64,000 bases of DNA, from assembly GCF_008698145.1 (NCBI RefSeq), contig NZ_RZNZ01000008.1, positions 62,001 to 126,000 of the forward strand, given 5' to 3'. Both the position numbers and the translations under genes were made by a program. Under the pieces are notes generated by a model. That model saw only the letters and a list, made by a program, of their open reading frames with translations, made no database searches and was not told where the DNA came from. Shown here piece by piece: positions 17,319-26,122 of the stretch (position 1 is its first letter; the number at the start of each line of letters is the position of its first letter). Origin of the DNA: Bifidobacterium vespertilionis (GTDB lineage: Bacteria > Actinomycetota > Actinomycetes > Actinomycetales > Bifidobacteriaceae).

Positions 17319-18187
17319 TGACCACCGCAACCATAACCTCTGCCGCGCCGCGAGCCAAGCGCAGCCTTTCCTCACGGCTGCGCCGCATCGGCACGATCGT
17401 GTTGGCCGTCGCGTTCTGCATCGTGTGGATCTTCCCGGTCTACTGGATGTTCGTCACGTCGATCAAGCCGCGCAACCAGATCATGACCGCCACGCCCGTG
17501 TTCTGGCCCGCGAAGCTGTCGATCGACAACTTCATGGTGGCCGTCACCCAGACGTCTTTCCTGACGAACCTGAAGAACAGCGTGATCGTGACCGCCGTGT
17601 CGATCGTCCTGTCGATCGTCCTCGCGTTCTTCGCGTGCGCGGCCCTGACCCTCTACCGGTTCCGCGGCCGCAAGGCGATCATGGTGTTCGTGCTGGCCAT
17701 CCAGATGACCTCGGGCGGCATCATCCCGCAGTTCATCATCTTCAACCAGTTCGGCCTGCTGAACAAGTACAGCGGCCTGATCCTCGCGTACATCGCCATG
17801 GTCCTGCCGTTTGCGATCTGGAACATGCGCGGCTTCTTCCTCAACATCCCGAAGGACATCTTCGAGTCCGCGGCCGTTGAGGGGGCCAACGACTGGCAGA
17901 TCCTGTGGAAGATCACCTTCCCGCTGGCCGCGCCCGGCATCGTGTCCACGTCCGTGTTCGCGTTCATCAACGCGTGGAACGACTATATGACCGCTTACAC
18001 GTTTATGAAGGATCAGGCGAAGTATACGTTGCCCGTGTGGCTCTCCTCGTTCTCCACGCCCACCATGGGCACCGACTTCGGCGGGCAGATGGCCGCATCC
18101 GTTATCTTCTCCCTGCCCGTCGTGATCTTCTTCATGATCATTCAAAGGAACATCATGAAGGGCGTCACCACGGGAGCCGTCAAATAA
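17318..18187 (+). CDS. sugar ABC transporter permease (MalG/UgpE type)
   Basis: The 289-residue protein has six hydrophobic helices and the EAA loop (ESAAVEGANDWQILWKITFP). GGGGAGG precedes the start; GTG 17315 is an alternative. It is the second channel subunit of the importer. Confidence 0.88.
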   Translation: MTTATITSAAPRAKRSLSSRLRRIGTIVLAVAFCIVWIFPVYWMFVTSIKPRNQIMTATPVFWPAKLSIDNFMVAVTQTSFLTNLKNSVIVTAVSIVLSIVLAFFACAALTLYRFRGRKAIMVFVLAIQMTSGGIIPQFIIFNQFGLLNKYSGLILAYIAMVLPFAIWNMRGFFLNIPKDIFESAAVEGANDWQILWKITFPLAAPGIVSTSVFAFINAWNDYMTAYTFMKDQAKYTLPVWLSSFSTPTMGTDFGGQMAASVIFSLPVVIFFMIIQRNIMKGVTTGAVK

Positions 18188-18211
18188 CCCAACCGAATCG
18201 ATCGGCAGCAT

Positions 18212-18256
18212 GTGCGGTGTCGGGACCATATCCGCGAAATGGCCTCGACACCGCAC
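18212..18256 (+). terminator. intercistronic hairpin before the GH20 gene
   Basis: Perfect 11-bp arms (GTGCGGTGTCG at 18212-18222 and its complement at 18246-18256) with a 23-base loop. There is no T-run, so it may stabilise the transporter message or reduce read-through into the hexosaminidase gene. Confidence 0.5.
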
Positions 18257-18321
18257 TGCCATCTCAGGGCCAAACGAACCTCACAACAATCCTTAGCGAT
18301 ATGCCAAGAAAGGAACTTCCC

Positions 18322-20343
18322 ATGAACGGCCAAATACTCCTGCAAGGATGGACCATCATCCCCACGCCGCAAACCATGCAGCATAAAGCAGGCATCGCAT
18401 TGCTGCCAATGTGCGGACGAATCAACGAAGCGCGCACGGTCGGTGACGATCGGCATATACTCGCCGCACAACTCATCGACGACATCCGCGCAGCCACCGG
18501 ATTGGAATGGGACATCGCGACGGGCGACCGCTGGCCGGGATTCATCACCCTGACCATACTTGACAATCCCCATGCACACCCGTCCGGCTCGTATACGCTC
18601 GATGTCACCCCGGATGGCGTGACCGTCGCGGGCGTGGACTTCGAGGGCGTGCGCAACGGCGTGCAGACCCTGCGCCAGCTCATCCGCCAATGCGGCGCCG
18701 CCCTGCCCCTCCTGCACATCGAGGACCGGCCCGCCTTCGAAACGCGCGGCTACTACCTCGACGTCACCCGCGGGCGCGTCCCCACCCTCGACTGGCTCAA
18801 ACACTGGGCCGACAAACTCTGCCTCTACAAGTACAACCAGCTCCAGCTCTACGTCGAACACACCTTCCGCTTCGACGGCATGAGCGAGACATGGCGCGGC
18901 TCCAGCCCGCTCGCCCCGCGCGACATCCTCGACCTCGACGACTACTGCGCCGAACGGGGCATCGAGCTGGTGCCGTCGGTCTCCACGTTCGGTCACCTCT
19001 ACATGGCCCTGCGCACCCGGAGCCTGCGCGATCTCGGCGAGTTCCCCGAGACCGCCGACGAACCGTTCGGATTCATCGACCGCATGCGCCACCACACATT
19101 GAACATCAGCGACGAACGCGCCTTCACTCTGTCATGCCGGCTCATCGACGACTACCTGCAATTGTTCCGCTCCGACAAGTTCAACATCTGCGCCGACGAG
19201 ACCTTCGACCTCGGCAGGGGTCGTTCCAAGACCTTCGCCGAGGAGATCGGCGTCGCCGCCATGTACGTCGACTACGTCACCCGCCTGTGCCGCCACCTCG
19301 AAGCCCAAGGCAAACAGCCGATGATGTGGGGCGACATCGCCCTCGAACACCCCGAGATCCTGGAGCGCCTCCCCGAAGCCGTCACCCTGCTCAACTGGCA
19401 GTACGACCCGCAGGTCACCGACGAGAAGGTCCGCACCGTCGCCCAATCCGGCGCCACACAGATCGTGTGCCCGGCCGTATGGTGCTGGAACGCGCTCCTG
19501 CCGCGCATCGACGACGCCGGGAACAACATCACCCGCATGGCCCGCTACGGCACGCAATACCAAGCGGCAGGCATGCTCGTCACCGACTGGGGCGACCTCG
19601 GCCACGTCAACGACCCGCGCATGGCCATCCCCGGCATGATCATCGGCGCACAGGAATCCTGGAACCCCGGGCGCATCCCCGACGAGACCGACATGCTCCG
19701 ACGCATCTCCCGACTCGAATACCACGACGCCAGCGGAGAACTGCTTGATATCCTTGCTCGCGCAAGCCATGCGGCCTGCTTCCAATGGAACCACCTGATC
19801 ACTTGGCTGGAACTTGATGACGGACGGGGCGGCGTCAACACCGGTGTCCTGCAAACCATCCCAGGACTGCTGCCGGAAAACGAACGACCAGACGATGTGA
19901 TCCGCGCCCTTCAGGACGGAAGCCGGGCACCGTCACTTGTGGAATCCCGACGGATGCTGCTCCGCTATCTGAAGCACCACATCTCGCTCGGTGAAACCGC
20001 AGATCACCTTCTGCAGACCAGCGCCCGTCGAATCTCCGCGATCACCGCGACCGCAGGACCGCGAATCGCAGGAAACGCCGCTGCATTCCGCGTAGCCATC
20101 GAGGGGCAACGACTGTTGAACCGAGTTGGTCTCCAGCTTGCGTCCGATGTCGGGGTCATCGACTCTTTGCAGTCAAGTGCCGCATCTCAGCATGATGATA
20201 CGGCGCGTCTTGCCGAAGCGCTGGAAATCTGGATGGAGGCGTATGCGGCGCAATGGAGTACTCTCAGCCGAGACTCCGAACTTCGTCGGCTGCAAGATAC
20301 GGTGTGGGAGTTAACGGACTATCTGCGCTTCCAATCCGTCTGA
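18322..20343 (+). CDS. GH20-family beta-N-acetylhexosaminidase, cytoplasmic
   Basis: The 673-residue enzyme has an N-terminal alpha/beta domain (residues about 1-125), then a TIM barrel starting at RGYYLDVTRGRVPT. The catalytic Asp-Glu pair of GH20 is visible in NICADETFD (Asp292-Glu293). No signal peptide is present, so it should act on imported short glycans. It would release terminal GlcNAc or a modified GlcNAc. The ATG at 18322 follows AAGAAAGGAA. The gene ends the transporter operon and is followed by a strong terminator. A close relative in the same fold with different specificity (for example sulfated GlcNAc) cannot be excluded. Confidence 0.8.
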   Translation: MNGQILLQGWTIIPTPQTMQHKAGIALLPMCGRINEARTVGDDRHILAAQLIDDIRAATGLEWDIATGDRWPGFITLTILDNPHAHPSGSYTLDVTPDGVTVAGVDFEGVRNGVQTLRQLIRQCGAALPLLHIEDRPAFETRGYYLDVTRGRVPTLDWLKHWADKLCLYKYNQLQLYVEHTFRFDGMSETWRGSSPLAPRDILDLDDYCAERGIELVPSVSTFGHLYMALRTRSLRDLGEFPETADEPFGFIDRMRHHTLNISDERAFTLSCRLIDDYLQLFRSDKFNICADETFDLGRGRSKTFAEEIGVAAMYVDYVTRLCRHLEAQGKQPMMWGDIALEHPEILERLPEAVTLLNWQYDPQVTDEKVRTVAQSGATQIVCPAVWCWNALLPRIDDAGNNITRMARYGTQYQAAGMLVTDWGDLGHVNDPRMAIPGMIIGAQESWNPGRIPDETDMLRRISRLEYHDASGELLDILARASHAACFQWNHLITWLELDDGRGGVNTGVLQTIPGLLPENERPDDVIRALQDGSRAPSLVESRRMLLRYLKHHISLGETADHLLQTSARRISAITATAGPRIAGNAAAFRVAIEGQRLLNRVGLQLASDVGVIDSLQSSAASQHDDTARLAEALEIWMEAYAAQWSTLSRDSELRRLQDTVWELTDYLRFQSV

Positions 20344-20378
20344 TGCTGCGATTGTGAGACTTCGACCAGTCAGAGACC

Positions 20379-20421
20379 GAAATGCCGTGAGGGACCAGAT
20401 TCAGATCCCTCACGGCATTTC
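20379..20421. terminator. bidirectional terminator between GH20 gene and integrase
   Basis: Perfect 16-bp stem (20379-20394 with 20406-20421) and an 11-base loop between convergent genes. The arms begin with GAAA and end with TTTC, so it can work on both strands. Confidence 0.75.
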
Positions 20422-20466
20422 CTATATGAAGGTGAGTCACGTATCGCGATGGTGCATCACTTTGGT

Positions 20467-21744
20467 CTAGGACTCACGCCGCTGAATGTCGCTCATAAAT
20501 GATTCGGCAAGCTCGTCAACCACTTGACTCTGATGTGAGGCGACGGTGAGCTGGTAGTACCGGATAGCCACCTTCTCACTGACGTGTCCCAATTGATTCA
20601 TGACTTCCCGCAACGTTCCACCCTGAATCATGAGTAATGTTGCATGGCTGGCTCGTAATGCCTGGAATGTCAGATCAGGGCGTCCTGCTTTCAGCCGGGC
20701 CTTGGCGAACTGGCCGTCCAGCGTTGTCTGGGACATGATTCTTGCACGTTTGGGCACGAACACCGGCGAATCCGGTCGTGTCAGATCGCAGTAATCAGAA
20801 AGGTGCTGTCGAATAAGAGGAATCAGGGTATCCGGGATGTGTACGTTCCTGATGCTGGATTCCGTTTTCGTCTTACCGAATTGGAGATCCCCTCTGTCAG
20901 CGTCACCGCGATTCACGGAGTGCCGGACATGAAGTATCTGCCTGTTCAGATCGATGTCTTGCACCTGAAGCCCACATAGTTCACCACATCGCAGACCACC
21001 CACTAAAGTCGAGAGGAATACGGACAGTCTGGTGTAATCGGGCATGGCGTCAGCCAGCAGGATCAGTTCGGAAGGAGTCACCGGCGGTACATTGATGCGG
21101 GCGGGCTGTGGCGCTGGCGGAATATGGAATATGAAGGGATTGAAGGACAGCAATGGCTCCGAACCGTCCAATCCGCCACGGGTGGCTGACTCCAGTACCG
21201 CCTTCAGTCGCATGCATGAGCGTCGGAACGCCCACCGTCCTTCCGGGTGAGGCGCATCATACCAAGCCTTGATAATGGACGGAGTGATCTCGTTAAGCGG
21301 CAGGTCCCCAAGACTTGGCAAAAAATGGCCAATGTCCAGATAAAGATTGCGACGCGTGCCACCGGCGATACCATTGCCGTCGGGCAGCCGGTATTCCTCG
21401 GCCCATCGCATCACATAGTCGCGGAACAGCATATTGCGTTGTGTCCGGCTCTTTTCCGCGACGGCTTTTCGTCGGCTTCGTTCCGTTGGATGAACCCATT
21501 CGGCGATGCCGTTACGATGGAGACTGACAAGATACTTTTCGGCTTCCAACCACCTACGGGCTTCGAGCTCCTGATCCGGCTTGAACTGGCGTTGGACGCG
21601 TTTGCCAGGTTCTAATGGATTCGGATATCGAACCTGCCATGCGATTAGCATGCCGGTTCCGTCATAACGGGCCAGCACGGTTCCCCACTTGCTTCGCGGA
21701 GGCTTCTGCGGATGGTTTCCATGGGAATGCCTGATTTTCGGCAT
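20467..21744 (-). CDS. tyrosine recombinase / phage-type integrase 1
   Basis: The 425-residue protein has an N-terminal AP2-like arm-binding part, a SAM-like core-binding domain and a C-terminal catalytic domain. Catalytic Arg is in GGLRCGEL; the HxxR box reads QALR, so the usual His is Gln; later His and Tyr are in LGHVSEKVAIRYYQ. The start at 21744 follows GGGAG. It shares long near-identical blocks with the integrase at 26916 (RNLYLDI, WYDAPHPEG, FRRSCMRLKA), so the two are paralogues. It probably mobilised the adjoining bacteriocin locus. Confidence 0.88.
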   Translation of the reverse strand: MPKIRHSHGNHPQKPPRSKWGTVLARYDGTGMLIAWQVRYPNPLEPGKRVQRQFKPDQELEARRWLEAEKYLVSLHRNGIAEWVHPTERSRRKAVAEKSRTQRNMLFRDYVMRWAEEYRLPDGNGIAGGTRRNLYLDIGHFLPSLGDLPLNEITPSIIKAWYDAPHPEGRWAFRRSCMRLKAVLESATRGGLDGSEPLLSFNPFIFHIPPAPQPARINVPPVTPSELILLADAMPDYTRLSVFLSTLVGGLRCGELCGLQVQDIDLNRQILHVRHSVNRGDADRGDLQFGKTKTESSIRNVHIPDTLIPLIRQHLSDYCDLTRPDSPVFVPKRARIMSQTTLDGQFAKARLKAGRPDLTFQALRASHATLLMIQGGTLREVMNQLGHVSEKVAIRYYQLTVASHQSQVVDELAESFMSDIQRRES

Positions 21745-21842
21745 ATTGATCTCCCTCGATCGCGAAAAGGCGCACCCTGCGTGCGCCTTGTGGGGAGATT
21801 GAAACCAAAAACCAGTGTAGGCAGATATGCTGAAAGAACCGT

Positions 21843-21880
21843 TGTTTGTTTTTGTCATCCAGAGATGACAAAAACAAACA
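21843..21880. promoter_or_regulatory. 17-4-17 perfect palindrome containing operator D
   Basis: Arms at 21843-21859 and 21864-21880 are perfectly complementary with spacer CAGA. The inner 18 bases (21853-21870) are TGTCATC-N4-GATGACA, identical in both arms to operator B upstream of lanKC. The outer arms are TG/T-rich and A/C-rich. No T-run follows in either direction, so a regulatory or recombination role is preferred over termination. Confidence 0.55.
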
Positions 21881-21949
21881 TAATCGGCCTTAAGCGGGTT
21901 ATAGAAGCAGCTAGTTGTATCTCTCCCTTCCCGCGATTGACGTATTGCA

Positions 21950-21967
21950 AGTCATCTCTAGATGTCA
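21950..21967. promoter_or_regulatory. candidate operator E (AGTCATC-N4-GATGTCA)
   Basis: Imperfect 7-4-7 palindrome with spacer TCTA, 166 bases before the bacteriocin gene. It mixes the half-sites of operators B and C. Confidence 0.4.
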
Positions 21968-22133
21968 ATAACTCCTTTTCTGATTGCTTCTCTCTCGCTT
22001 GGGCAGAAGACTGAATCTTGCAAGATGAAGTCATAGGGCTTCGACACCTAGCAGAAAGGAAAGTAATTACCATCTAGTTTTTACGTATGCCTTTACACAT
22101 TCCAAATTTCCCAACAAAAACAAAGGAGTAATC

Positions 22134-22511
22134 ATGATTGTGCGAAAGAAATTTACGGCAATTGTCCTTGCGACAATTCTGGGTATAACTGGCATCGCAT
22201 TGCCCTCTACCGCTTTTGCCGGCGGTCCGAATTATGGTCGCACATGGGAAAGCAGCATTGGCGGCATCAAGGTGAATGGCTATGTACAGATTCAGGCCTC
22301 CTATAATGATGGCGGGCGTCACGCGCGTCGCGGATATCAGCGCTTCACCCGACAGGCCGGCCCCAGTCTGGATACCGGACGCCTGTATACATCAGCTGCT
22401 TCCTATTCAGGAGACACTCAGGTTCGAAGCAGGACGGACTCCGTCTGGGATTCCGTATTGTGGGGCGATAAGTACGTCACGCACTATTACTGGGGCGTTG
22501 AATACTTCTGA
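22134..22511 (+). CDS. secreted bacteriocin-like peptide, lactococcin-972 group by context
   Basis: The 125-residue precursor has a clear signal peptide (IVLATILGITGIALPSTAFA) with likely cleavage after AFA, leaving about 96 residues rich in Gly, Ser, Tyr and Trp and without cysteines. The C-terminus ends in aromatic residues (YYWGVEYF). Lactococcin 972 peptides are Sec-secreted, unmodified and followed by a membrane immunity protein and an ABC ATPase, which is the layout here. Sequence similarity itself is weak by eye, so the family call rests mainly on context. AAAGGAG lies six bases before the ATG. Confidence 0.6.
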   Translation: MIVRKKFTAIVLATILGITGIALPSTAFAGGPNYGRTWESSIGGIKVNGYVQIQASYNDGGRHARRGYQRFTRQAGPSLDTGRLYTSAASYSGDTQVRSRTDSVWDSVLWGDKYVTHYYWGVEYF

Positions 22512-22562
22512 CGCATTTCTTATTGCACCCATCTAGAAATACCGTGATTGGAAAGATACGGA

Positions 22563-23588
22563 ATGCTAAAAATTACCCATCATCTAAAGATTTTTTCTAC
22601 ATCCATTTGCGCAATATCGTTGCTGTTGGGTGTGTTGTCTTCGTTTCTTGCGTGGGCTGTGTACTGGATTGTTCTTGATTGGCGTGGCTCGCAGTGGGGC
22701 ATGTCCGATGCGCGGACGCAACTGGTGCTGACCGCTTCGGCGGATGCCGAGCACGACGACGGGAAGAATCTTGAGGCGACGCGTGATCTGGCCAGGTATC
22801 TTTCCGGTCACGGTATTTCCCTGTTGGAGGGTTCCGTGGGGGACGGTTGGCCGGCGATCGTGTTCCAGTCGTCGGGGTCCTCCATCGGATGGGCCGATGC
22901 GCTTCCGCGCGGATGCCGGGACATGGACAGTCGCATGGCTTGTGTGATCGAGTCGTCGTTCTCGGCCGGCCAATGGCGCGAGCATGGGGATGCCCCGCTG
23001 CTGCCCCAGGGGTTTTCCGTCGGCGGCGTCGCCAGGGTTCCGGGGGTGAACGTGGGCGGCAATCTGCAGTATGTGCTCCCGTTGGGGGCGGTTCCCTTGT
23101 TTCCCGGCAGCGTGTACGTGAACACGAGCGACCCGCAGCGGCTCCGGGAGATTTCGGATCTGTTCGCGCGCTGTGGCATGGACGTGACCCGGCCTCAGGC
23201 GCAGTCGTTGTGGTCGTCCCTTGCCGGGGATTCCTTCGTGGGCGTCACCTTGTTGTTCCTCGTACTGGCGTTGGTCTGCGCCTGCGTGTGCGTGACGACG
23301 ATGGAGACGGCGAGGAAGGCCGACCTGCATGTCAGGCGATTGTTCGGTGCCACTGGCAGGCAGGTGTGGGCGGGCCGGGTGCGCGGGGCCGTTGCCTCGA
23401 TTGTGACGGGCGTGCTGGCGGGAACCATGTTGAGTGCCGTGCTCATCACCGTGGTGTCGGGCAGGACCGGCATCGGCCCGGCTGTCGCGTTCGCCGCGGC
23501 CTTCATCGGCGGGACGGCCCTGACGGTGCTGGTGACGGGTCTGGCCGAATGGTTTGGCATACGATCGAATGACGAGGTGGAACGATGA
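22563..23588 (+). CDS. bacteriocin-associated integral membrane protein (FtsX-like)
   Basis: The 341-residue protein has one N-terminal helix, an extracellular domain of about 190 residues, and three to four C-terminal helices with the FtsX-like motif DLHVRRLFGATGRQVWAGRV. This matches the putative immunity protein of lactococcin-972 clusters. The start at 22563 follows GGAAAG. The first 20 or so codons are AT-rich and the rest GC-rich, similar to the joint seen in the ATPase gene at 5758. Its stop overlaps the next gene (ATGA). Confidence 0.7.
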   Translation: MLKITHHLKIFSTSICAISLLLGVLSSFLAWAVYWIVLDWRGSQWGMSDARTQLVLTASADAEHDDGKNLEATRDLARYLSGHGISLLEGSVGDGWPAIVFQSSGSSIGWADALPRGCRDMDSRMACVIESSFSAGQWREHGDAPLLPQGFSVGGVARVPGVNVGGNLQYVLPLGAVPLFPGSVYVNTSDPQRLREISDLFARCGMDVTRPQAQSLWSSLAGDSFVGVTLLFLVLALVCACVCVTTMETARKADLHVRRLFGATGRQVWAGRVRGAVASIVTGVLAGTMLSAVLITVVSGRTGIGPAVAFAAAFIGGTALTVLVTGLAEWFGIRSNDEVER

Positions 23589-24655
23589 TCCATGAACTGA
23601 TGACCGGCGTCCGTATGGGATTGAGGCGATGGGGATCGATCCTCGGCATCACGCTGCTCGTAGTCTTCGCAGGCAGCGTGTTCACGATGACGCTCAGCGA
23701 CGTGCTGACCGAGTCCAGCGTGATCGGCGGCGAGGCCCGCCTGCGGGCCGCCGACGCGGTCACGTTCTCCCCGCAATACCTCCTGCAGTCCCCGAGCAAG
23801 ACGGACCCCAAGGTGGCGGATGGCCTGCAGGACATGCTGGAACAGGGCAGGGCGTACTCCGCGATCATCAACAACATCGAGATCGACGATCCCGGGTTCG
23901 CCAACGGCATACCGACCATCATCCTGATGGGCAACGTCGACGACGTGTTCCCCCGATTGGGCTTGTGCTCCCACGCGCCCTGCGCGTCCATCGGCTACCG
24001 GGTGGACCGGGCGCAGGCGCCCGACAGCGTGCATATCGCCGGCACCGACGTCAAGGTAACCGGCACGCTACCGGCCTCGGCGGCCATATTCGACCCGAAC
24101 ACCGCCGGCATCAACCTGGACCGGTATCTCGTCATCCGGCTCGACCCGAGTTCGTTGAACCGGCTCAACGACATCGAACTCGAAGAGGCGGTGACCAAAA
24201 CGGTCATGTTCAACCCGTCCCGGACCCGGCTCGACGAGTTCATCACGGGAAGCCGCGACGCCGGCCTGATACTCGTGCCACACCGATTGAACACGGAACA
24301 ACCCCAACGGGACAAGGACCTCATCGTACGCGCACTGATGTACCTGCTCGGACTGTCCGCCTTCCTCACGCTCACCGTCATCGTGATCATCCAAACACTG
24401 TCCGTGACCCTCGCACGGGAACGGCCGTCGATGCTCGTCCGCCGGCTCTACGGCGCCACCGCCGTGGACGAGGCGATCCGCGTCGCCGGACTCATCCTCA
24501 GCATGCTGCTGCCCGCCACCGTGGTACTGGCATGCTTCCAGCTGATAGGGGAACCGGTGGCCACCGCATCCCGGACGATGATCGCCGTCATCCTCGTCAT
24601 GGCGATCCCGATCTGGACGACCGCCGCGCGACGCGCAACCACACACATCCAATGA
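23585..24655 (+). CDS. second FtsX-like membrane protein of the bacteriocin locus
   Basis: The 356-residue protein has one N-terminal helix, a soluble outside domain (about residues 40-245) and C-terminal helices with RPSMLVRRLYGATAVDEAIRV, the same motif as the previous gene. The two proteins probably form a heterodimeric channel with the next ATPase. Start and previous stop overlap by four bases. Confidence 0.7.
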   Translation: MIHELMTGVRMGLRRWGSILGITLLVVFAGSVFTMTLSDVLTESSVIGGEARLRAADAVTFSPQYLLQSPSKTDPKVADGLQDMLEQGRAYSAIINNIEIDDPGFANGIPTIILMGNVDDVFPRLGLCSHAPCASIGYRVDRAQAPDSVHIAGTDVKVTGTLPASAAIFDPNTAGINLDRYLVIRLDPSSLNRLNDIELEEAVTKTVMFNPSRTRLDEFITGSRDAGLILVPHRLNTEQPQRDKDLIVRALMYLLGLSAFLTLTVIVIIQTLSVTLARERPSMLVRRLYGATAVDEAIRVAGLILSMLLPATVVLACFQLIGEPVATASRTMIAVILVMAIPIWTTAARRATTHIQ

Positions 24656-24669
24656 AAGAAGCACCGACC

Positions 24670-25344
24670 ATGCCACAGACGACCATAGACGCCAGAAACC
24701 TGACCAAACGATACACGGACGGGCAGGCGCAGCTCCTCGCCGTGCACGACGTATCCCTGCACGCCTCGGCCGGGGAGTCGATCGCCATCATGGGACCGTC
24801 CGGATGCGGCAAATCCACCCTGCTGCGCATGATCGGACTGTCCATGAAACCCACCTCCGGCTCCCTGCTCCTGCAGGGGCGCCCGGCACCGGAAAACGAC
24901 ACGGACCGTTCCGCATGGCGCAACCGCATGTTCGGCTTCATCCCGCAGGACTACGCGATCCTCGAAGACGAACCGGCATGGGCCAACGTCGCCATCCCCA
25001 TGGAATACGCGAACCCCCGGATCGGACGCGCCGAACGCCGGCAACGCGCCACGGCCGCACTGGAACAAGTCGGACTCGCCAGCAAGGCACGACGCATGCC
25101 CAGACAACTGTCCGGCGGCGAAAGACAACGCATCGCCATCGCCCGGGCGACCGTGATGCACCCGGCCATCATCATCGCCGACGAACCCACGGCCGCACTC
25201 GACACGCACACCGCCGACGTCATCATGACCATGCTCCTCGCGCAATGCAGGCAAGGCGCCACGCTCATCCTCGCCACGCACGACCCACGCGTCGCGGCCC
25301 AATGCGAAACCACCCTCACCATGCGAGACGGCACGTTTCTCTAG
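24670..25344 (+). CDS. ABC ATPase of the lactococcin-972-type locus
   Basis: The 224-residue ATPase has Walker A (GPSGCGKS), signature (LSGGERQRI), Walker B (IIIADEPTAALD) and H-loop (ATHD). It completes the export or immunity complex with the two preceding membrane proteins. The ATG follows GAAAGAAG 14 bases after the previous stop. Confidence 0.85.
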   Translation: MPQTTIDARNLTKRYTDGQAQLLAVHDVSLHASAGESIAIMGPSGCGKSTLLRMIGLSMKPTSGSLLLQGRPAPENDTDRSAWRNRMFGFIPQDYAILEDEPAWANVAIPMEYANPRIGRAERRQRATAALEQVGLASKARRMPRQLSGGERQRIAIARATVMHPAIIIADEPTAALDTHTADVIMTMLLAQCRQGATLILATHDPRVAAQCETTLTMRDGTFL

Positions 25345-25384
25345 AGGTTGTCGCCAAACATCGGCCGAAGCTACAGGAAATGAT

Positions 25385-26122
25385 TTACCATGTGGCGAGT
25401 GTTTCGATGGCATCCAGTCCGTCCTGACGGTGTGGTTCGTCGAGGTTGTCCCAGTAGGGGGAATCCTCGGTGAGCTGGTCGCGCAGGAGTTTGATGCGTT
25501 TGCGGTCGGTACCACTGTGCAGGCGCATGAGTTCAGCGTCAGGGTCCGGGATGAGTGATGCCAGCAGGGCGGCGTCGTAGAGGTGGCGTTCACCGTAGCC
25601 GGCGTGGTCGGCACTGTAGGCCGCGCTTTTGAGTATCAGGGCGCCGAGCAGGTCCGGGATACGGATTGTGACTTCAGTTCCGCTCTGGTCGTCGATAAGT
25701 CCGACCTGCATGCTGCGTTCCACGGCCTGAGCGCCGCCCGGCATGGACAGTACCGGCGTGCCGGCGATGGTCGCGTCGTTGCCGAGGAACTTGGGCAGGT
25801 GGTCGGCGACCAGCAGATCCACGACGTCGCCGTTCGGCGCGCTCATGCGGGTCGTGTATCCGGTCAGCGTGCCCGGCTGCGTCTCGAACCCGCGGGCGGC
25901 GAGGATACTGCGCAGTCTGGCGATGCCGCGTCGGTCCGTCATGAGATCGGCGAGCAGGTCGGCGTCGGTGGTGGGACGCGCGGTCAATCCGCCCATGATG
26001 GCGTGCAGCTGGACCATGAGCCCGCCCGTAAGCAGCCATGATTCCGGGATGTCCGCCGCGGCGACCGCGTACACGGTGCTCCACGGATGGCCCGTGCTGG
26101 GAATGTGGATTGTCGGAATCAT
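25385..26122 (-). CDS. nucleotidyltransferase-like protein (AbiEii-type toxin candidate)
   Basis: The 245-residue protein shows a nucleotidyltransferase pattern: LTGGLMVQLHA, then RPTTDADLL with two acidic residues, then DVVDLLV as a third. It matches the fold of AbiEii/MenT-type toxins, which transfer nucleotides to RNA. Its ATG overlaps the stop of the HTH protein at 26119 (ATGA), so the two are co-translated. Type IV toxin-antitoxin function is an inference from fold and pairing. Confidence 0.6.
   Translation of the reverse strand: MIPTIHIPSTGHPWSTVYAVAAADIPESWLLTGGLMVQLHAIMGGLTARPTTDADLLADLMTDRRGIARLRSILAARGFETQPGTLTGYTTRMSAPNGDVVDLLVADHLPKFLGNDATIAGTPVLSMPGGAQAVERSMQVGLIDDQSGTEVTIRIPDLLGALILKSAAYSADHAGYGERHLYDAALLASLIPDPDAELMRLHSGTDRKRIKLLRDQLTEDSPYWDNLDEPHRQDGLDAIETLATW

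Larger units (their letters stand above)
21745..22133. promoter_or_regulatory. AT-rich intergenic region between integrase 1 and the bacteriocin gene
   Basis: No gene is seen. The region contains a short hairpin (AAGGCGCAC...GTGCGCCTT, 21767-21789), a very long perfect palindrome at 21843-21880 with operator D at its centre, and operator E at 21950. The bacteriocin gene is preceded by AAAGGAG at the end of the region. Confidence 0.55.

Noticed and set aside
21843..21880. Intrinsic terminator for integrase or upstream transcript
   Set aside because: No T-run follows on either strand, the stem is AT-rich, and it contains the operator palindrome seen at other promoters.
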